Below, in pieces: positions 1-12,215 of a stretch of DNA of 64,000 nucleotides; the stretch's first letter is position 1; the number at the start of each line of letters is the position of its first letter. Both the position numbers and the translations under genes were made by a program. Source of the DNA: Perognathus longimembris pacificus (Eukaryota > Chordata > Mammalia > Rodentia > Heteromyidae); NCBI RefSeq assembly GCF_023159225.1, contig NC_063167.1:4576234-4640233 (forward strand). Direction: 5' to 3'. The notes under the pieces were generated by a model. The model saw only the letters and a program-made list of their open reading frames with translations, was not told the origin of the DNA and ran no database searches.

Positions 1-953
1 CCGAAATCAGAGGGGAGGAGACTCTGGGGATCCCCTGCAAAGAAAGGCAGGTCACATGACCCCGCTTCCAATCTGACCCCACAACACACGCCCGGAGCCC
101 GCTGGCCTCCCCGGCACGGCCTGTGGGAGCCAAGGCCCCAAAGACTGGAAGAGAAGGGAGGTGTCTAGACAGACCCTGCTGCCCGGACGCCATGGCTCCG
201 TGCAGAGCGTGGGTAAAAATGGAGAGGCAGGTGCCACGCGTGGACGCTCAGGAGTGTGAGGCTGGGGCTGGATGGGCTGGGTTCGAATCCTGGAACGAAG
301 TATCCACCATAGCTGCTTAGAGCTAGAGTGGCCATCCTCCACTGGGTTGGTGTGAAGGGGGGACCAGCAAGGACTAACCTAGCACAGGGCCTGCATCCTC
401 CACCCTCCCCTCCATCCAGTCCCCGTCCCTTGGGAAGACCCCAGGAAAGACCTCCTAGGCTTCCCCCCAGAGGGGCTCAACACCCACCCTGCTCCTGTCT
501 GTCGGCACACGAGGCTCAGAAGTGTTGTCAGTGCCCCCCACAGTTCCCGAGGCCCTGGGCAACTGGTCCCCAGCAGGCTTGGGGCAGCAACTGGCAGGGC
601 TTCGGAGGAAGTGCAGAGGTTCCCTCTGACCTTACTCTTGGACATCTGACTCTCTGGGCCTCAGTTTCTCCAGGGGTGCATAGCTGAGAGGGAGTGGGCT
701 TGGGGTACCCTAAGTCTTAGGATCCGAGAAAGTGGAACCCCCAGAACGCATAGACGCTCACTGCAGGCCACATCTTGCAGGAGCTGGGCGGTGGGGGCCT
801 GGGACTATAATAAGCACAGGTCCTGTTTGACGCTGTTGGCAGCGCTTGACCACTTTGAGCCTTTGGGGCTCAGATGAGGGGGGCATCAGTCGGCCTTTCC
901 CAGCTCGACAGTCCCTGAAAATTCATCTCAGAGACAGTCAGTTCAGTGGCTCG

Positions 954-969
954 CCACCAGAGGGCGGCA
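954..969 (+). promoter_or_regulatory. CTCF-like motif, forward
   Basis: The sequence CCACCAGAGGGCGGCA fits the core CTCF consensus (CCASYAGRKGGC). It sits at the edge of a small CpG-rich patch. Its orientation is forward, towards the rest of the window. Binding cannot be shown from sequence alone. Confidence 0.5.
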
Positions 970-1507
970 CGGCCACAGCAAACCGCAGCAGCGGCGCCGC
1001 TCCGGCCGGGCTTCCCAGAAGCCCTTGGGGTTTCCAGAGGCTCTGGAACAAAAGCAGCTCAGCCATGTTGAGCTGGGAGGGGGGCGGTGGCGGGGACGAC
1101 ACATGTGCAGGACCCCCCCCCACCCCCCTCCCCTCGGCCTCCAAGGCCCCCGCAGCGCTGGCCACCACCCTCCTCCTCGCCCGCCTCGGGTTCTGCAGCA
1201 GCAATGCCTCTTCTCCTGACGCAGTGCGCCCTGGGCCTCCCCCGCCCCCCCCCCCCCACCCACACACCCGCCCTTCACCTGGCCTCCTCCAAGACCAGCA
1301 GGAGGCTGAGTCCTGCGGCAGCCTGGGCCCGCCGAGTGCAGAGCGGGCTCTGCGGCCAGGCAGGTGGCGGGGGCCTCACTTCCTAGACTGCAATACGGGG
1401 CCGGGGGGCCGGGGGGGGGAGCACCGGTCACTCAGAACCCCAGTGGTTTCCCAGACACTCGCAGGCCATTCTGCTGGCTCTTTTTCTGAGTGTCATCCCC
1501 GCCCCCC

Positions 1508-1508
<1 letters not shown>

Positions 1509-1546
<38 letters not shown>

Positions 1547-1550
1547 GCAT
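1509..1550. repeat. (CA)n microsatellite
   Basis: About 17-18 pure CA dinucleotides run into CGCACGCA. It produces spurious Thr-His and Val-Cys reading frames on both strands. Confidence 0.95.
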
Positions 1551-2610
1551 GAGGACTCCCAGGTCCCCAGCATGTGCCCTGACCCTCCAAGGGCACAGAG
1601 ACCTCGGATGCATCTGCTGCTCCTTCCCTGCCCCCTCCCCTCCCCGCACCTCCTTCCTGCGTCACCTCCCACCCCGGCTCCCATCCCGTCACCACACCAA
1701 CGGGCAGAGTGCAATTACAGCCCTCAGGCGGGTGCCCACGTCACCCTCCACTCAGCTCAGCCAGGAGAGTGGTTGCCATGGGAACGGTCGTCTGAACTGA
1801 TGGGTGCTGAGACTTCCCGCAGTGGTTTCCATGGAGAAGGTCCTGATGTTCTCCAGCAATTTCCGCAGTTCTTTGTCTCCCCCTCCCCCTCCACACACAG
1901 TGCAGCCCCAGCATCAGCTGTTGATTGGGGTCATTATTCTTTGTTCCCTCACATGGTGATTGTCTTTCAGTGGCCTTTTGCAGTCTCTCTCCCACAGCCC
2001 TAGGGTCCAGAAAGGATAGTGTCCCAAGCATGGCTCTGGATTTTCTGGAGAGCTCAGCCAAGCACCCCCTCCCAGCCCCCAAGGCTCCCTGAGCACACAT
2101 ATGCCAGAACCAAAGGCCCAGAGGGTGGGTGGGGGGAGGGAGGCCAATGCCACCCGGAGGGACAGGGCCACTCGCCTGGGGACACGGTCCTGAGCCCTGG
2201 CTCGCTGCCCCCACTCCTTGGTTGCCCCAAAGTGACTTCTCTCTGAAGCCATCCTAGCCCAGATGGCTCTCTGGGAGCGCTGGGATACACCTAGGAGGAC
2301 GAGCCTTTTCCTACTCAGCCGTGGGGTGTCCCTTCACCCCCCCTCATGGAGGGGTGTCCCTTCACCCCTTTCCTGGAAATGCAGGTGCTCCTGGTACCAG
2401 AGGCCATCTTCCCCAGCCACGACCCCGTTCTGCGAGCCCTGGGTGGCCTCTGGAAGAATGAGCAGGGACCTCGGGGAAGTGGGGAAGGACGAGGGACTGA
2501 CCACAGAAGAGGGTCTTGGCTGGCCTGGGGGCCCAGCAGGAGAGCTGGGCCTGGCCCCCGGCCGCGGGACCCTTGGGTCTGGAGGGGAGACGCCGGCCTT
2601 CCTGGCCTGG

Positions 2611-2626
2611 CCACCAGATGGCGCTC
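2611..2626 (+). promoter_or_regulatory. CTCF-like motif, forward
   Basis: CCACCAGATGGCGCTC is close to the optimal CTCF core. Orientation is forward, the same as the motif at 954. Confidence 0.6.
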
Positions 2627-3697
2627 TCCACCCTGCCCAGCGCTGCTCTCCGCCCCCCTGCAGGGAAAGGTGTTTACTTGTTTGGGGGTGGGGTGGAGGC
2701 GCCTCTGGGGTGGGTCCACCTGAGGTCAGCCAGGAGAGCCAGAGGCCAGCACCTCGCCCTCTGCATCCTGGGAAGAGGCTCCCTGTCGGAGCGACCGGCC
2801 CCTCTTCCTGGCTCAGCTGTCAGTAAGTAGGGGACCTACAATGCCCGGCCTGCCTGGGGCTCTGGTGAGAGGAGGTGCTATTCATCACCCGCAGGAACAA
2901 AGGCCTTGAAACAGGACAGCCAGACTCTGGGGCTGAAGGCTGCTCGCCCAGCTTTGCAGGGCCCCCCCCGGGCTGCCCCACGAGGAGGCCAGGGAGAACC
3001 CAGCTTTTGGGATGCTCTGCCACCCTGGGGACTTGGGGGTCTGGGGCCAGGATCCTTCTCCCAGCCCGGCTGCAGGGTCTGGTCCCTGCATGTGCAGGTC
3101 CGGGGAGGACTCTGCACAGCACCTCACACAGGCAGGGTCCCAAGGCTCAGTCCCTTCCCCAAGCCACACCTCGGATACCCAGGACAGCCTCTGAGGCCCT
3201 CCAACTGGGAGCCCTTCACCCCATCTTTCTACAATCTTGACCCCTGTTTCTTGGGCCCCTCCCCTGGCCATATCCCACAATGCCTCGGGGCCCCCCTGGG
3301 GTGACCCTAAGATGCCCAGACCTTAGAATTTCTACCTCTTTCCACAAGGACATGACAGAAAGTCCTTTCTGTCCTGGCTGCTTCCTTTCTGGGATTCTGG
3401 CTGGCCGGTTTTTTTCAGGTGCTCTCCCCACCCCCACCCTCCCCGCCTGGTTACTGTCTGGGACTTTTAAGTTGTGCTGGGCTATTTGGGGGCCACTCCC
3501 AAGGTTAGGGGAACCCAGCAGTGGTCCTGGAAGAGATGTTTGCACCATTCAGGCCTGGCTGGGCGGTTAGGGTGTGGCCCAGGATTCTGCATCTTTCCCC
3601 AGCCACCCCCTCCTGAGCAAGCGTCTGTGGGGGGACCTTCCCTGGGCTGCACCCTGGGCCTGGCGGCTCCACCTCTGTCCCTCTCTGCCCCCTCCAG

Positions 3698-3824
3698 GGA
3701 GGAGTGAAGGTCCTCATCACAGGCCCGTGGCAGGAAGCCAGCAATAACTACAGCTGCCTGTTCGACCAGATCTCAGTGCCTGCATCCTTGATCCAGCCCG
3801 GGGTGCTGCGCTGCTATTGCCCAG
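3698..3824 (+). CDS. CAMTA1: CAMTA1 exon A: first half of TIG/IPT domain
   Basis: This 127-nt exon encodes 42 codons plus one base, beginning GGVKVLITGPW and ending VLRCYCP. It is the start of the TIG/IPT immunoglobulin-like fold, the region in CAMTA proteins thought to help DNA contacts or dimerisation. The acceptor is CCTCCAG at 3691-3697 and the donor is CCAG|GTGAGA. It begins in phase 0 and ends in phase 1, and the split codon is completed to Ala in the next exon. The upstream partner exon in human ends just before this GGVKV, so the large activation-domain exon should lie left of the window. The translation is nearly identical to what I know of mammalian CAMTA1. Confidence 0.96.
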
Positions 3825-4130
3825 GTGAGAAGGGGCCGGCCCCACCCTCAACCGCGAGCAGGAGGTGGGGGACGGGACGGGCTGAGGCCCGGGCTCAGCA
3901 GGCCTCGAGCTAGTTCAGTCACAACTATGTCATTCATCATCTGGGGTCATGGACGCCATGTTGGGTAGGACACACAAGGCAGGCTCAGCCGGGGACACCC
4001 AGGGACACAGAACCAGGCAGAGGGTGTGGCCTCCGGGGGCGGGGGGGGAGGGGGGGGAGGAGAGGAGGAGGAGGAGATGGGGAGCTCCCCCAAGGAGTGC
4101 CCCAAGGGTCCTGGCTGGCTTTTCTAGGAC

Positions 4131-4362
4131 AACATTGAGGCTTGAACTCAAACCTTGGTGCTCTCATGTGGTTTTTTGGCTCTTGTTTCTTCACTCAAAG
4201 CCAGCACTCTACCAGTTGAGCCAGAACCCCCGCTTCTGACTTTTCTTTCTGGTAAATTGGGGATAAGAGTCTCATGGACTTTCCTATCCAGGCTGGCTTT
4301 GAACCTCGATCCTCACATCTCATCCTCTTGAATAGCTAGGCATGAGCCACCAGTGCCCAGCT
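4131..4362 (-). repeat. Composite SINE (tRNA-like + B1-like)
   Basis: Read on +, the order is the reversed tRNA-like half (cttgaactca, ctctaccagttgagcc) then the reversed B1-like half (gtctcatggactttcct, gaatagctaggcatgagccacc). It is moderately diverged. Confidence 0.85.
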
Positions 4363-7300
4363 TTGACTGGGATCTCTTTCAAAAACCTAACTTAGGGACC
4401 CCCACTCAGGACCACCGTCGGAGGAAGCTGAGGGCGCTGGGGGCGGAGGCCGTACCTCTCTCCCCCAGGCCTTCCTCCTGCCTGGCTTGGGTGCCTGTCT
4501 AGTCTTGGCCTTGGCCTCTGGCCGTCTCTGCCCCCCAGTGGCCTCTGGGAGGGCAGGGCTGGCGTCTTTTCCTGGTCACCATTGTGTGACATTGTCTGGC
4601 ATGTCAAGAGGGTCCTGGCTGGGGAGGGGGGTCTGGGAAGGAATCGCCGAGTCTCTGGGAGTCTGCAGGCAGCTTTAAAAAAACAAGCTTTCTGCTCCCG
4701 GGCTAGAACAGCAGGGACCCCATGGCCTAACCGGTCTCCCACCCTGGGCAGCCCTGGGCAGCGGGGGTGGCCATGCAAACGGCCTGGGCAGTGATCAGGA
4801 GAAGCAGACCACAGTGAGGAGGTAGGAGTTGCGAAGGGAAGAGGGGCCGGCTTCACGTCATCTGACGCCCCAGAGCTGGTTAACAGGAGAGGGGCAGGAG
4901 GGAGGAAGAGAAATCGAGGCTCCAGACCATGAGCAGAACAGGCCTCCCGCTTCCATGTGGGCTTCTCCAGCGTGTGCTGGGCCTGTGTGCTGTGCCCGCC
5001 CCGGGTCTTCCTGTGCGGCTCTGCCCCGGCCTGAAAGCCAGAGCCCACGCCCTGCCGTGCGCACACCTCGCCTCCGCCTGGCTCCCCAGCCCGGCCTCTT
5101 CCCGCACCAGCAACAAGGCCCACCAGGCTCCCGGGCTCCAGGAGGTCCTGCTGGGCCTGGACAGCAGCCAGCCGGGTGGGAGCTGGGCCGGCCACCACGG
5201 CACGACCAAAGGACAGCGTGCTATTAAACTGTCTGCTTATCGCCTGTTGCTGGAAGGGGACTCGCCGGGCTATGAATAGACGCCACTTCCTGTGCCTGCC
5301 TCTGGCTGGCTGCAGACGGGGGCCTTGAGTCAGTTACCTGCCCAAGGGCAGGCAGGCCTCTGGGTGCCCTGTCCACCCAGAAGGCTGGGGCGGCAGTCGA
5401 CCACTCTGGGGGGACCCTAGACATCCAGATCCCCACCTTGGTGGCTTTAGCTTGAAGGTTGGCCTCCCTGACCCCTGAGGTTCCACTTTTCCATGACCCC
5501 CCGCCTTCCAGATGCAGGAGAGAGTGAACTGAGAGAAGGCTCGGGAACATCTGGCTCCTGCAGGAGGCCTGCGAGCTGCTTCCCTGGGGGAGGGGGAGGA
5601 GCGGGAAGCAGGGCTGTGGGGTTCTCAGGAGGCCATTGGCTGGCCTCACCACACTTCTGGGTCCCCAAAGTTGGCAAAGCAGGGCCTCTGCCAGGCCCCC
5701 CCCCCAGACATCCTCCTAGCATGAGCTCCATGTTCCTGGGGTACACAGCCCCTTGTGTGCCGTGAACCCCCAAGGGAGCATGGCTTCATTCATTCGAGAC
5801 CAGCGGTTTAGACCCCAGGCTGGAGCTCCGGGAGTTGCGCATGTCAGGGCTGGCCACTGGCCCCCTCCCTGGAGAAGGGCAGGGAGAGGTGTAGTGCCTG
5901 GCAGCCACGGACGGGAAGACAGCGTTCAGAGCATCTTCCCCTCGCAGTGGCTTGCCCCAAGCAAAACGCAGGGATTTGACAGCCGGCACAGAGGCGGCTT
6001 CAGACACGCGGTGGCCGGCCCCGGCTCAGGGCCGGCCGGGCAGGTGAGGCTTGGGACAGTGTGACGCATGGCACCCAGCAGGCTGTCCAGTTTCCCAGGC
6101 TCTGTGTCCGCCACGATGGCTGCAAAGTGAAGGCGAGAGAGAATGGCCCCGGGTGGAGGGTGCAGATTCCAAACGGTGGCTGGGAGGCCTTGCTGTTATC
6201 CTGCCCGCCCTTAGTCCATGCCTGGGCCAAGTAAGTAGTCAGTGCTAATCAGAAAAGAGAGCTCTTAAGCACCTATTACTCCATTCATTCATTTCCTCAC
6301 CTCGCCAACTATTTTCTTAGTGTTTTCTGCCCACCGCATATTGGCAAGTGCCTTGAATGAGGCAACGAGTAAGACCCGGCTCCTAACTGGATTTCTGAAC
6401 CCCAAGAGTTCCCAAATGCAGAAGGGTGGGGCGGTGCGAAGCAACGCCGGTCCTTCAAGTTGATTACTGCCCGCTGGACGCTTTGTCCTCGTGCTGGCAC
6501 TTCAATGAGCACTTAAAGGCAGAGCCAGACTCGGCTCAGCAAGAGGAAGGGCTCAGAGGCTTGAGCGAGCAAGCCAGGCTAGGAATGACGCAGGAAGAAA
6601 GGGCACACGTGGCCTCTGCCCACCAGCCTGGCCACCTGACCCACCCAGCTGGGCAAAATGGGCTCCGCTGAAGAAGAGCCTTCTGCCCAGGCAGCTCCTG
6701 CACCACCGCAGGTGGGAGGAGACACATGCACAGAGCGTCTGTCTCCTGCTGGACCCCTGGCTGCTCCAGGGCCCACAGAGCGTCTGCCAAGGCAAGCGGG
6801 AAAGGAAGCAGGAGAAGATGGAGAAACCTCTGGGGGAAGATGGCTGGCTGGCAAGCCCCCACCCGGCTTCCTGGGACAGCCCTGCAGGCCAACAATAAAA
6901 GACACCCAAAAGGTGTTAAAGCAGCTCACTCAACAAAGAACGGCCAAACAGAACACACAGCACTGATCTTGACAACAAGACTTGAAGAGCTAGCCTGACT
7001 CAGTCCCAGAACACCAGGGGCTAACAGTATAGACCATTGTTTAACAGTAGAATAAGGGAGGGGAGTTTCCTTCAGATAGATGCTGAGGTATAACCCCAAG
7101 GGGGCTGATGAATGGTGGGTTGGGGCTGCCAATCATAAGGAAGATGGGAGAGAAAGCCTCCAATCCAAGCAGAGGACAAAGGAAACACGAAGGCCCTGAG
7201 ACAGGAAGAGGTTTGGTACCTTGGAGGAATTCAAAGGCAGCCAACTGCTGGATGCTTAGTGGAATGGGAAGCTTTGGACGTGGTAAGGTTGGAGGGGATG

Positions 7301-8060
7301 GTAAAGGCCACAACAGATCAGGCCCACCTGCTAAGTGATGGGAAGGAGTCTGGCTTAATTTTATTCACAATGAGAAGCCATTCGTTTTAATCAAAAGAAT
7401 GACCCATTCTAAATTGTGATTTTTTTACAAAGATGATTTTGGGGAGAATGGACTGTGGGGAGGAAGAACAGAAGCAAGAAATCTATAGGAAGAGGATAAA
7501 GGTGTAACCTTTAATGATGTAAGGAAGATGGCCACCTTGGCAACATACTGGTTTCCTATAGAGTCGTTCCAAGATGGCTCCCAGTCTCATCCCGGCAGGA
7601 ATGGAACCAGGTGTCACATGAGTCCAGGCAAGGAATGGCCACGGCTTGGGCAATGACAATCAGAGGAGACAGAGAGCAGATGGAGTCAGGACTCTGATGG
7701 ATTGAACAGCAGAAGGGATGGCGCTAGACAGCGCTAGTCAAAGAAGCCCCGGGGGTGGGGCTGCTACCCAGGACACACACGACACTGCACTGCATCCTGG
7801 GAAGGCAGGAATTCTAGGAGTATCTGGGATTGTGCTGGTGAGCTTGTAGTGGGGCGTCGGCTGTTGGGGAGCCTGCACTGGGCCGGGACACCTGGCTTCC
7901 CAGGGGGCCAGCTGAGATGCAGCGATGGCGGGGGCCGTGGGGAGTATACTGCCAGCCCTTCCTTCCTGTGGGCAGACCGGGCACACCTCCAGGGGAGGTG
8001 AGTGACCGCCAGCCTGGCTCTCTGCCGGGGGGACACCAGCAGAGCCGCAGGAGGCTCTGA

Positions 8061-8063
<3 letters not shown>

Positions 8064-8099
<36 letters not shown>
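8064..8099. repeat. (TG)n microsatellite
   Basis: About 18 TG units in a pure run. Confidence 0.95.
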
Positions 8100-8102
<3 letters not shown>

Positions 8103-8208
8103 CTCTTCCCAGAGAGGCACCACAGGAGGCCCTGTCACCAGAGCCATGGAATGTGGGAATTCAGGCTGCTGCCAGGTTGGGATGTACAGGAGAAAACACA
8201 TGGGTCAT

Positions 8209-8375
8209 GGGCTGGGAATATGGCCTAGTGGCAAGAGTGCTTGCCTCGTGTTCAATTCCCCAGCACCACATATATAGAAAATGGCCAGAAGTGGCGCTCA
8301 AGTGGCAGAGTGCTAGCCTTGAGCAAAAAGAAGCCAGGGACAGTGCTCAGGCCCTGAGTCCAAGGTCCAGGACTG

Positions 8376-8411
<36 letters not shown>
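8209..8411 (+). repeat. Dimeric tRNA-derived SINE with (CA)n tail
   Basis: The left monomer starts ggctgggaatatggcctag, an ID/tRNA-Ala-like head with a degenerate B-box (gttcaattcccc). The right monomer (agaagtggcgctcaagtggc to aggactggc) follows. The 3' end runs directly into about 16 CA units (8380-8411). Confidence 0.9.
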
Positions 8412-8414
<3 letters not shown>

Positions 8415-9442
8415 GCACGCACACGCACAAAAAAAACCAAAGGTGTGGGTCCCCAGGGCCTGTGCTGGGGACAACACAAACTAACTACTGGCTGACTACA
8501 TCCCACCTGACTGGACAGAGGCCATGGGCCACTGAGGGAGATTTCCCACCAACAGTGAGACAGAGCTGCAGAGGTCTCAGAGGGAGGCCAGCGCCCTGCC
8601 CTGTCCCCAGGAGCAGCTGACTTGGATGGCTTCCTCATGCTCGTAAACATCTGAAAGCCCAGAGCCCAAACAGTAATGTGATCCCCGTGTGTCCTCCCTG
8701 GAAATCCGGCCCGGGAGGCCCTGGGCGCGGGTATCTGGGCTTTGGCAAAGTAGCATCGAGAACACATAATCTGGTGCCTCCCAGTCGATGAGGGCTGGTG
8801 GCATGGGGCAGGGTGGTCTTCTCACCTGTGGTAGTTCATGGGACCTCTTTTGGGGGCCACAGGCCAACCCCAAGATCTTAACAGAGGCAGGGGAGTGGCA
8901 GCCGCCAACCCCAGAGCTAAAGCAGGTCTCACTGCCTGCTGGCTTTCCTCTGTTGGGACTAGAGCAATGAATGAGATCCAAAAGGGTCTCACGTCTAAAA
9001 TACCACCTGGCCATTCGAGGGAGGGGCCAACTTCATGGTGCCACCCCAGCCCAGTGCCCACCGGGCACACGGCCTCCCAAGACAGCACAGTAAGTGAGTC
9101 AGAACAGGTTTGCAAGAAAGAGTAAAACAGAAACACCAGAAACTCAAAACAAAAAGCCCCTGGATCCCACCAGGCTGGGTGGGGTGGGGCAAGAGTGGTC
9201 AGATGGGGTGTGTGTGTGTGGGGGGGGTCTTGTTCCTTCCCTCCTTCAGCCTGTCTAGATCTGATCCTGCCCTCGCAGAGGGAGATCAGCAGGTTCAAGC
9301 TGAGTCTGGGGGCCAGAGAAGTTGCTAGAAGTATTACACGTGGGCCTTGAGGAATGAGCGGGCCAGGCTGGGGTTAAGGAGAGCTGGGGGCTGTTGGTCA
9401 TCACTCACCCCTCATCTGATTTCTCTCTTTTTTCCCTTTCAG

Positions 9443-9577
9443 CCCATGACACGGGTCTGGTGACCCTACAAGTTGCCTTCAACAACCAGATCATCTCCAA
9501 CTCGGTGGTGTTTGAGTACAAAGCTCGGGCTCTGCCCACACTCCCTTCCTCCCAGCACGACTGGCTGTCCTTGGACG
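9443..9577 (+). CDS. CAMTA1: CAMTA1 exon B: second half of TIG/IPT domain
   Basis: This 135-nt exon follows a strong pyrimidine tract (ttttttccctttcag). With the carried G it reads AHDTGLVTLQVAFNN and onward through VVFEYKARALPTLPSS to DWLSLD. It supplies the remaining beta strands of the TIG fold; VFEYKAR is the usual closing strand in CAMTAs. The donor is GACG|GTAAGG. It enters at phase 1 and leaves at phase 1, so the next exon must begin with two bases completing Asp. The following intron is 35 kb, the longest in the window. Confidence 0.97.
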
Positions 9578-11680
9578 GTAAGGACCACATCCGCTCCCCT
9601 GGCTGGGCATGGAGGGACAGGGACACCCGGCACACACGTTTATGAACTGAAAAGAAGCTCTGAGGGAGGGTGGGAGGGGGCGTTAGCGTCCGCTGGGGGA
9701 GGGCCAGCGCGGTCAGGCTGTGCGCAGGGACGTGGTGGTCCGTCTGGCCAACGGTCAGACTCCAATGACCAAGGTCTGACCACCCTCTGTCGCAGCCTTT
9801 CCCTGGGACAGAGTGCAGCATTTGGGCCTGGCTAGCACTGTCACCCACCGAGGTATTGGGGGATTCGATAAACCCTATCTACAAAGACACTTCCTCTGTG
9901 GACCAACTCCACACTGCTCGATGTCGCACTGTCAGGCACCTGTTGTGCCCGTGGGGGCATCTGCACATTTCCCCCAGGGGGCAAGGACTCCTGAAGCATC
10001 AGCACACTCCAGGGGTCTGGGAGATGGCAGTCGTCGTGGGTGAGCCTGGGAGCTCCTGGGGCCTGGCTTCCTTCGGATTCAGAGGCTTGGCTAGCCAGCC
10101 TGTGTCCAGGGCCTCCATAGCCTGATTGTCTCCCATCAAGCGCCGGGCCCTCTGCAGCCTCTGAGACAAAGCCAGGCTCATGACTGTGGCTGACAGCACT
10201 GCAAAGGGGGGGCGGGGAGGAGGGAGGGAGGAGCTCTGGCAGCTGAGCTCTGAGGTGGGGGTCTCAGCCGCATCTGCACTGAAAAGCAGGCAAAGACGGG
10301 CTGTGTGGCCCCTAGGGTCAGGGCTGTGCTCCTCCAGCTGGGCGCTTCTCAGGATGCCCCAGAGCTGGTGAGACCTGGGGTTGGGGGCCGGGGCTCAGCC
10401 CGGCCTTTGCTTAGGGCACACAGCGGGAGGACGGCTGGCGGGGACTGTGCCCGCAGTCCGGGGGTAGGGGGACAGTGGGGGCGGCCGCGGGACACACCTC
10501 GCTGGAGGCTGCAGAGGCTCTTGGGAGTCTGGCTGAGCTGGGCCTGGCCCTGGGCAAGGTCAGTTCCGAGTGCCCTTCCCCCAGCCACAGCGGCCCTGCT
10601 GTTGAACGTCCCCCAGACAGCTTTCCAGAGCCCCACCGTATCCCCATCGCTGCCACCACAGTGGCAACTGGGTGCCTGGCACCCGCCTGGCCGGGGCACC
10701 CGCAGGAGCTCTTCCAGGGGTGGTGTGGGGTCAGCGGGCTCCGCACCCTGGCAGCGCCACCCTGGCAGTGTCCCCGGTCCGGGCTGGGGCGGGCCAGCGC
10801 CGGGACGATGACCCGCGGGATGTAACGGAGAAGGGCAGGGCGACCACGGGCTCCTGTTCAGGAAATCCGGTTTCGGTGTTGGGGAACCACGAGGAAGGGC
10901 GCAGGGCGCCCCACGGGGCCCGGTCGGCCCTGAGGGACCCAGTCCGGCTCCGCGGGGTGGGCCGGGGCCCGCCTCGGGATGGGGCCGCTGCCTAGCGCAG
11001 AGGAGCCGTGAATGAGGTGCACCCCGAGAGCCAGCGGCGGGGGCGCCCGCCCGAGTCCGTCCCCGTCGGGGCTGGGGGACCCCGGGCGTTCCTTTCCCCG
11101 GCCAGGTGCCCCCGGGGGCACGGGGCTTCCCCGGGCTGCAGGTTCGCCCGCACCAAGGCTCGAGATTCGCCCTCCACCGACCATTTCGCCAGCTCTGCCC
11201 TCGCCCGGCGGCCCCGGGGGGGGGGGGGGGGGCGGGGCGGGGCGGCGCCTCCGCAGCGCCGGGGGCAGAAATCCGTCGGACGCCCGGGCGACAGCGGCGG
11301 GGGGGCGGAGGGCGGGGAGCGGGGATCCCCGGGCGACAGCGGCGGCGGGCGGGGGTCCCCGCGCCCTGACCCGGCGGTGAACTCGGGGTTCAGGCCGGTG
11401 GGGCCGCGGCCCGTTGGGAAAAAGCCCCCTCCCCTCCCCCCTCCTCCCGCCCCCTCCCATCTCCTCCCGGCCCTCCCCCTTCACCCCCCCTCTCCGATCT
11501 CTGCAGCTCCGGGGCGCGGCCCGTCCCCTGCCCGCCGGCCCCGGGCGCGTTCTCCCACGGAGCTCGCCCATTCGCTGCGCGCGCAGCGGCGGGGAGAGGG
11601 AGGGGCGCGTGGGGAAGGGGAGGGGGGAGAAGACCGCGGCGCCCGAGACCTGGGGCCCTGCAGCCGAGGGGGGAAGGGTG

Positions 11681-11763
11681 CGCGCGCGCGCACGCACGCA
11701 CACACGCGCGCGCGCACACACACAGAGGAGGGCGAGCGCGCGCTCACGCGCACGCGCACGCGC
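11681..11763. repeat. Alternating CG/CA tract (Z-DNA-prone)
   Basis: Nearly unbroken alternating purine-pyrimidine steps (GCGCGCGCGCACGCACGC type), with a short GAGGAGGGCGAG interruption, lie inside CpG island 1. Such tracts are known to favour left-handed DNA and to be unstable. Confidence 0.85.
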
Positions 11764-12084
11764 CCTGCCGGGCGGCGCGCAGCCGCAATGCGGGGCGCTT
11801 AGCGCAAAGCCGGGCGGCGCTGGCTCCCCCGGGGCTGCGGGGCGACGCGTCGCCCGGTGCCGCAGCTCGGCGGGGGTTTGGAGGTGGGAGGCCCCCCCCA
11901 GCCCGCCCCAGCCCGCAGAAGCGCCGCGAGGGCCCGGAGCCGGTGTCTCCGTCCCCGTCCCCACCCCTCAGCCCGGGGCGCCGTCCGCCGCTCCCTTGCC
12001 CGGCGGGAAGTCCTGTCTGCGGGGGTTCAACCTGGACCTGCGGGCCCGGGCTGGCGGGCCGGGGGCGCCGCGGCCGCGACCGGG

Positions 12085-12215
12085 CCTGGGTCCCCGCGGC
12101 TCAGCCCGGGTCCCCACGTCAGCCCAGACCCCCCGCGGCTCAGCCTTTGTCTCCTCGGCTCAGCCCGGACCCCTCAGCTCAGCCTGGTCCCCGGATCTCA
12201 GCCAGGTCCCCACGT
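12085..12215. repeat. Degenerate ~19-bp minisatellite
   Basis: About seven imperfect copies of a 17-21 bp unit of the form cagcccgggtccccacg occur in tandem at the edge of CpG island 1. Copies differ by several substitutions and small length changes. Confidence 0.75.

Larger units (their letters stand above)
1..3697 (+). other. CAMTA1: CAMTA1 intron upstream of the TIG exons
   Basis: This is GC-rich intron with no exon I can support. It contains a probable old MIR fragment near 245-310, two CTCF-like motifs (954-969 and 2611-2626), a small CpG-rich patch around 960-1020, a (CA)n tract at 1509-1550 and several C-runs. Long open frames here reflect GC richness and are not genes. The acceptor at its right end is a pyrimidine-rich tract ending in AG at 3696-3697. 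Confidence 0.85.
3825..9442 (+). other. CAMTA1: CAMTA1 intron between the two TIG exons
   Basis: This 5.6-kb intron contains a minus-strand SINE at 4131-4362, a (TG)n tract at 8064-8099, a plus-strand dimeric SINE with a CA tail at 8209-8411, and otherwise unique sequence. A purine-rich stretch at about 7040-7700 is not recognised. No exon, RNA gene or promoter is supported. Confidence 0.8.

Noticed and set aside
846..2003. A 385-residue plus frame near the left end.
   Set aside because: It reads through C-runs and the CA microsatellite (poly Thr-His), with no domain.
11012..11105. An ATG-to-donor segment in CpG island 1 also in phase 1 with exon C.
   Set aside because: Weak start context and weak donor (GTGCCC). 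Kept only as a caution about the similar candidate at 29909.
10858..11964. A 368-residue open frame on the minus strand in CpG island 1.
   Set aside because: It is Pro/Arg/Gly/Ala-rich, crosses the CG/CA tract and has overlapping long frames on both strands, as expected where stop codons are rare at high GC. No family resemblance.
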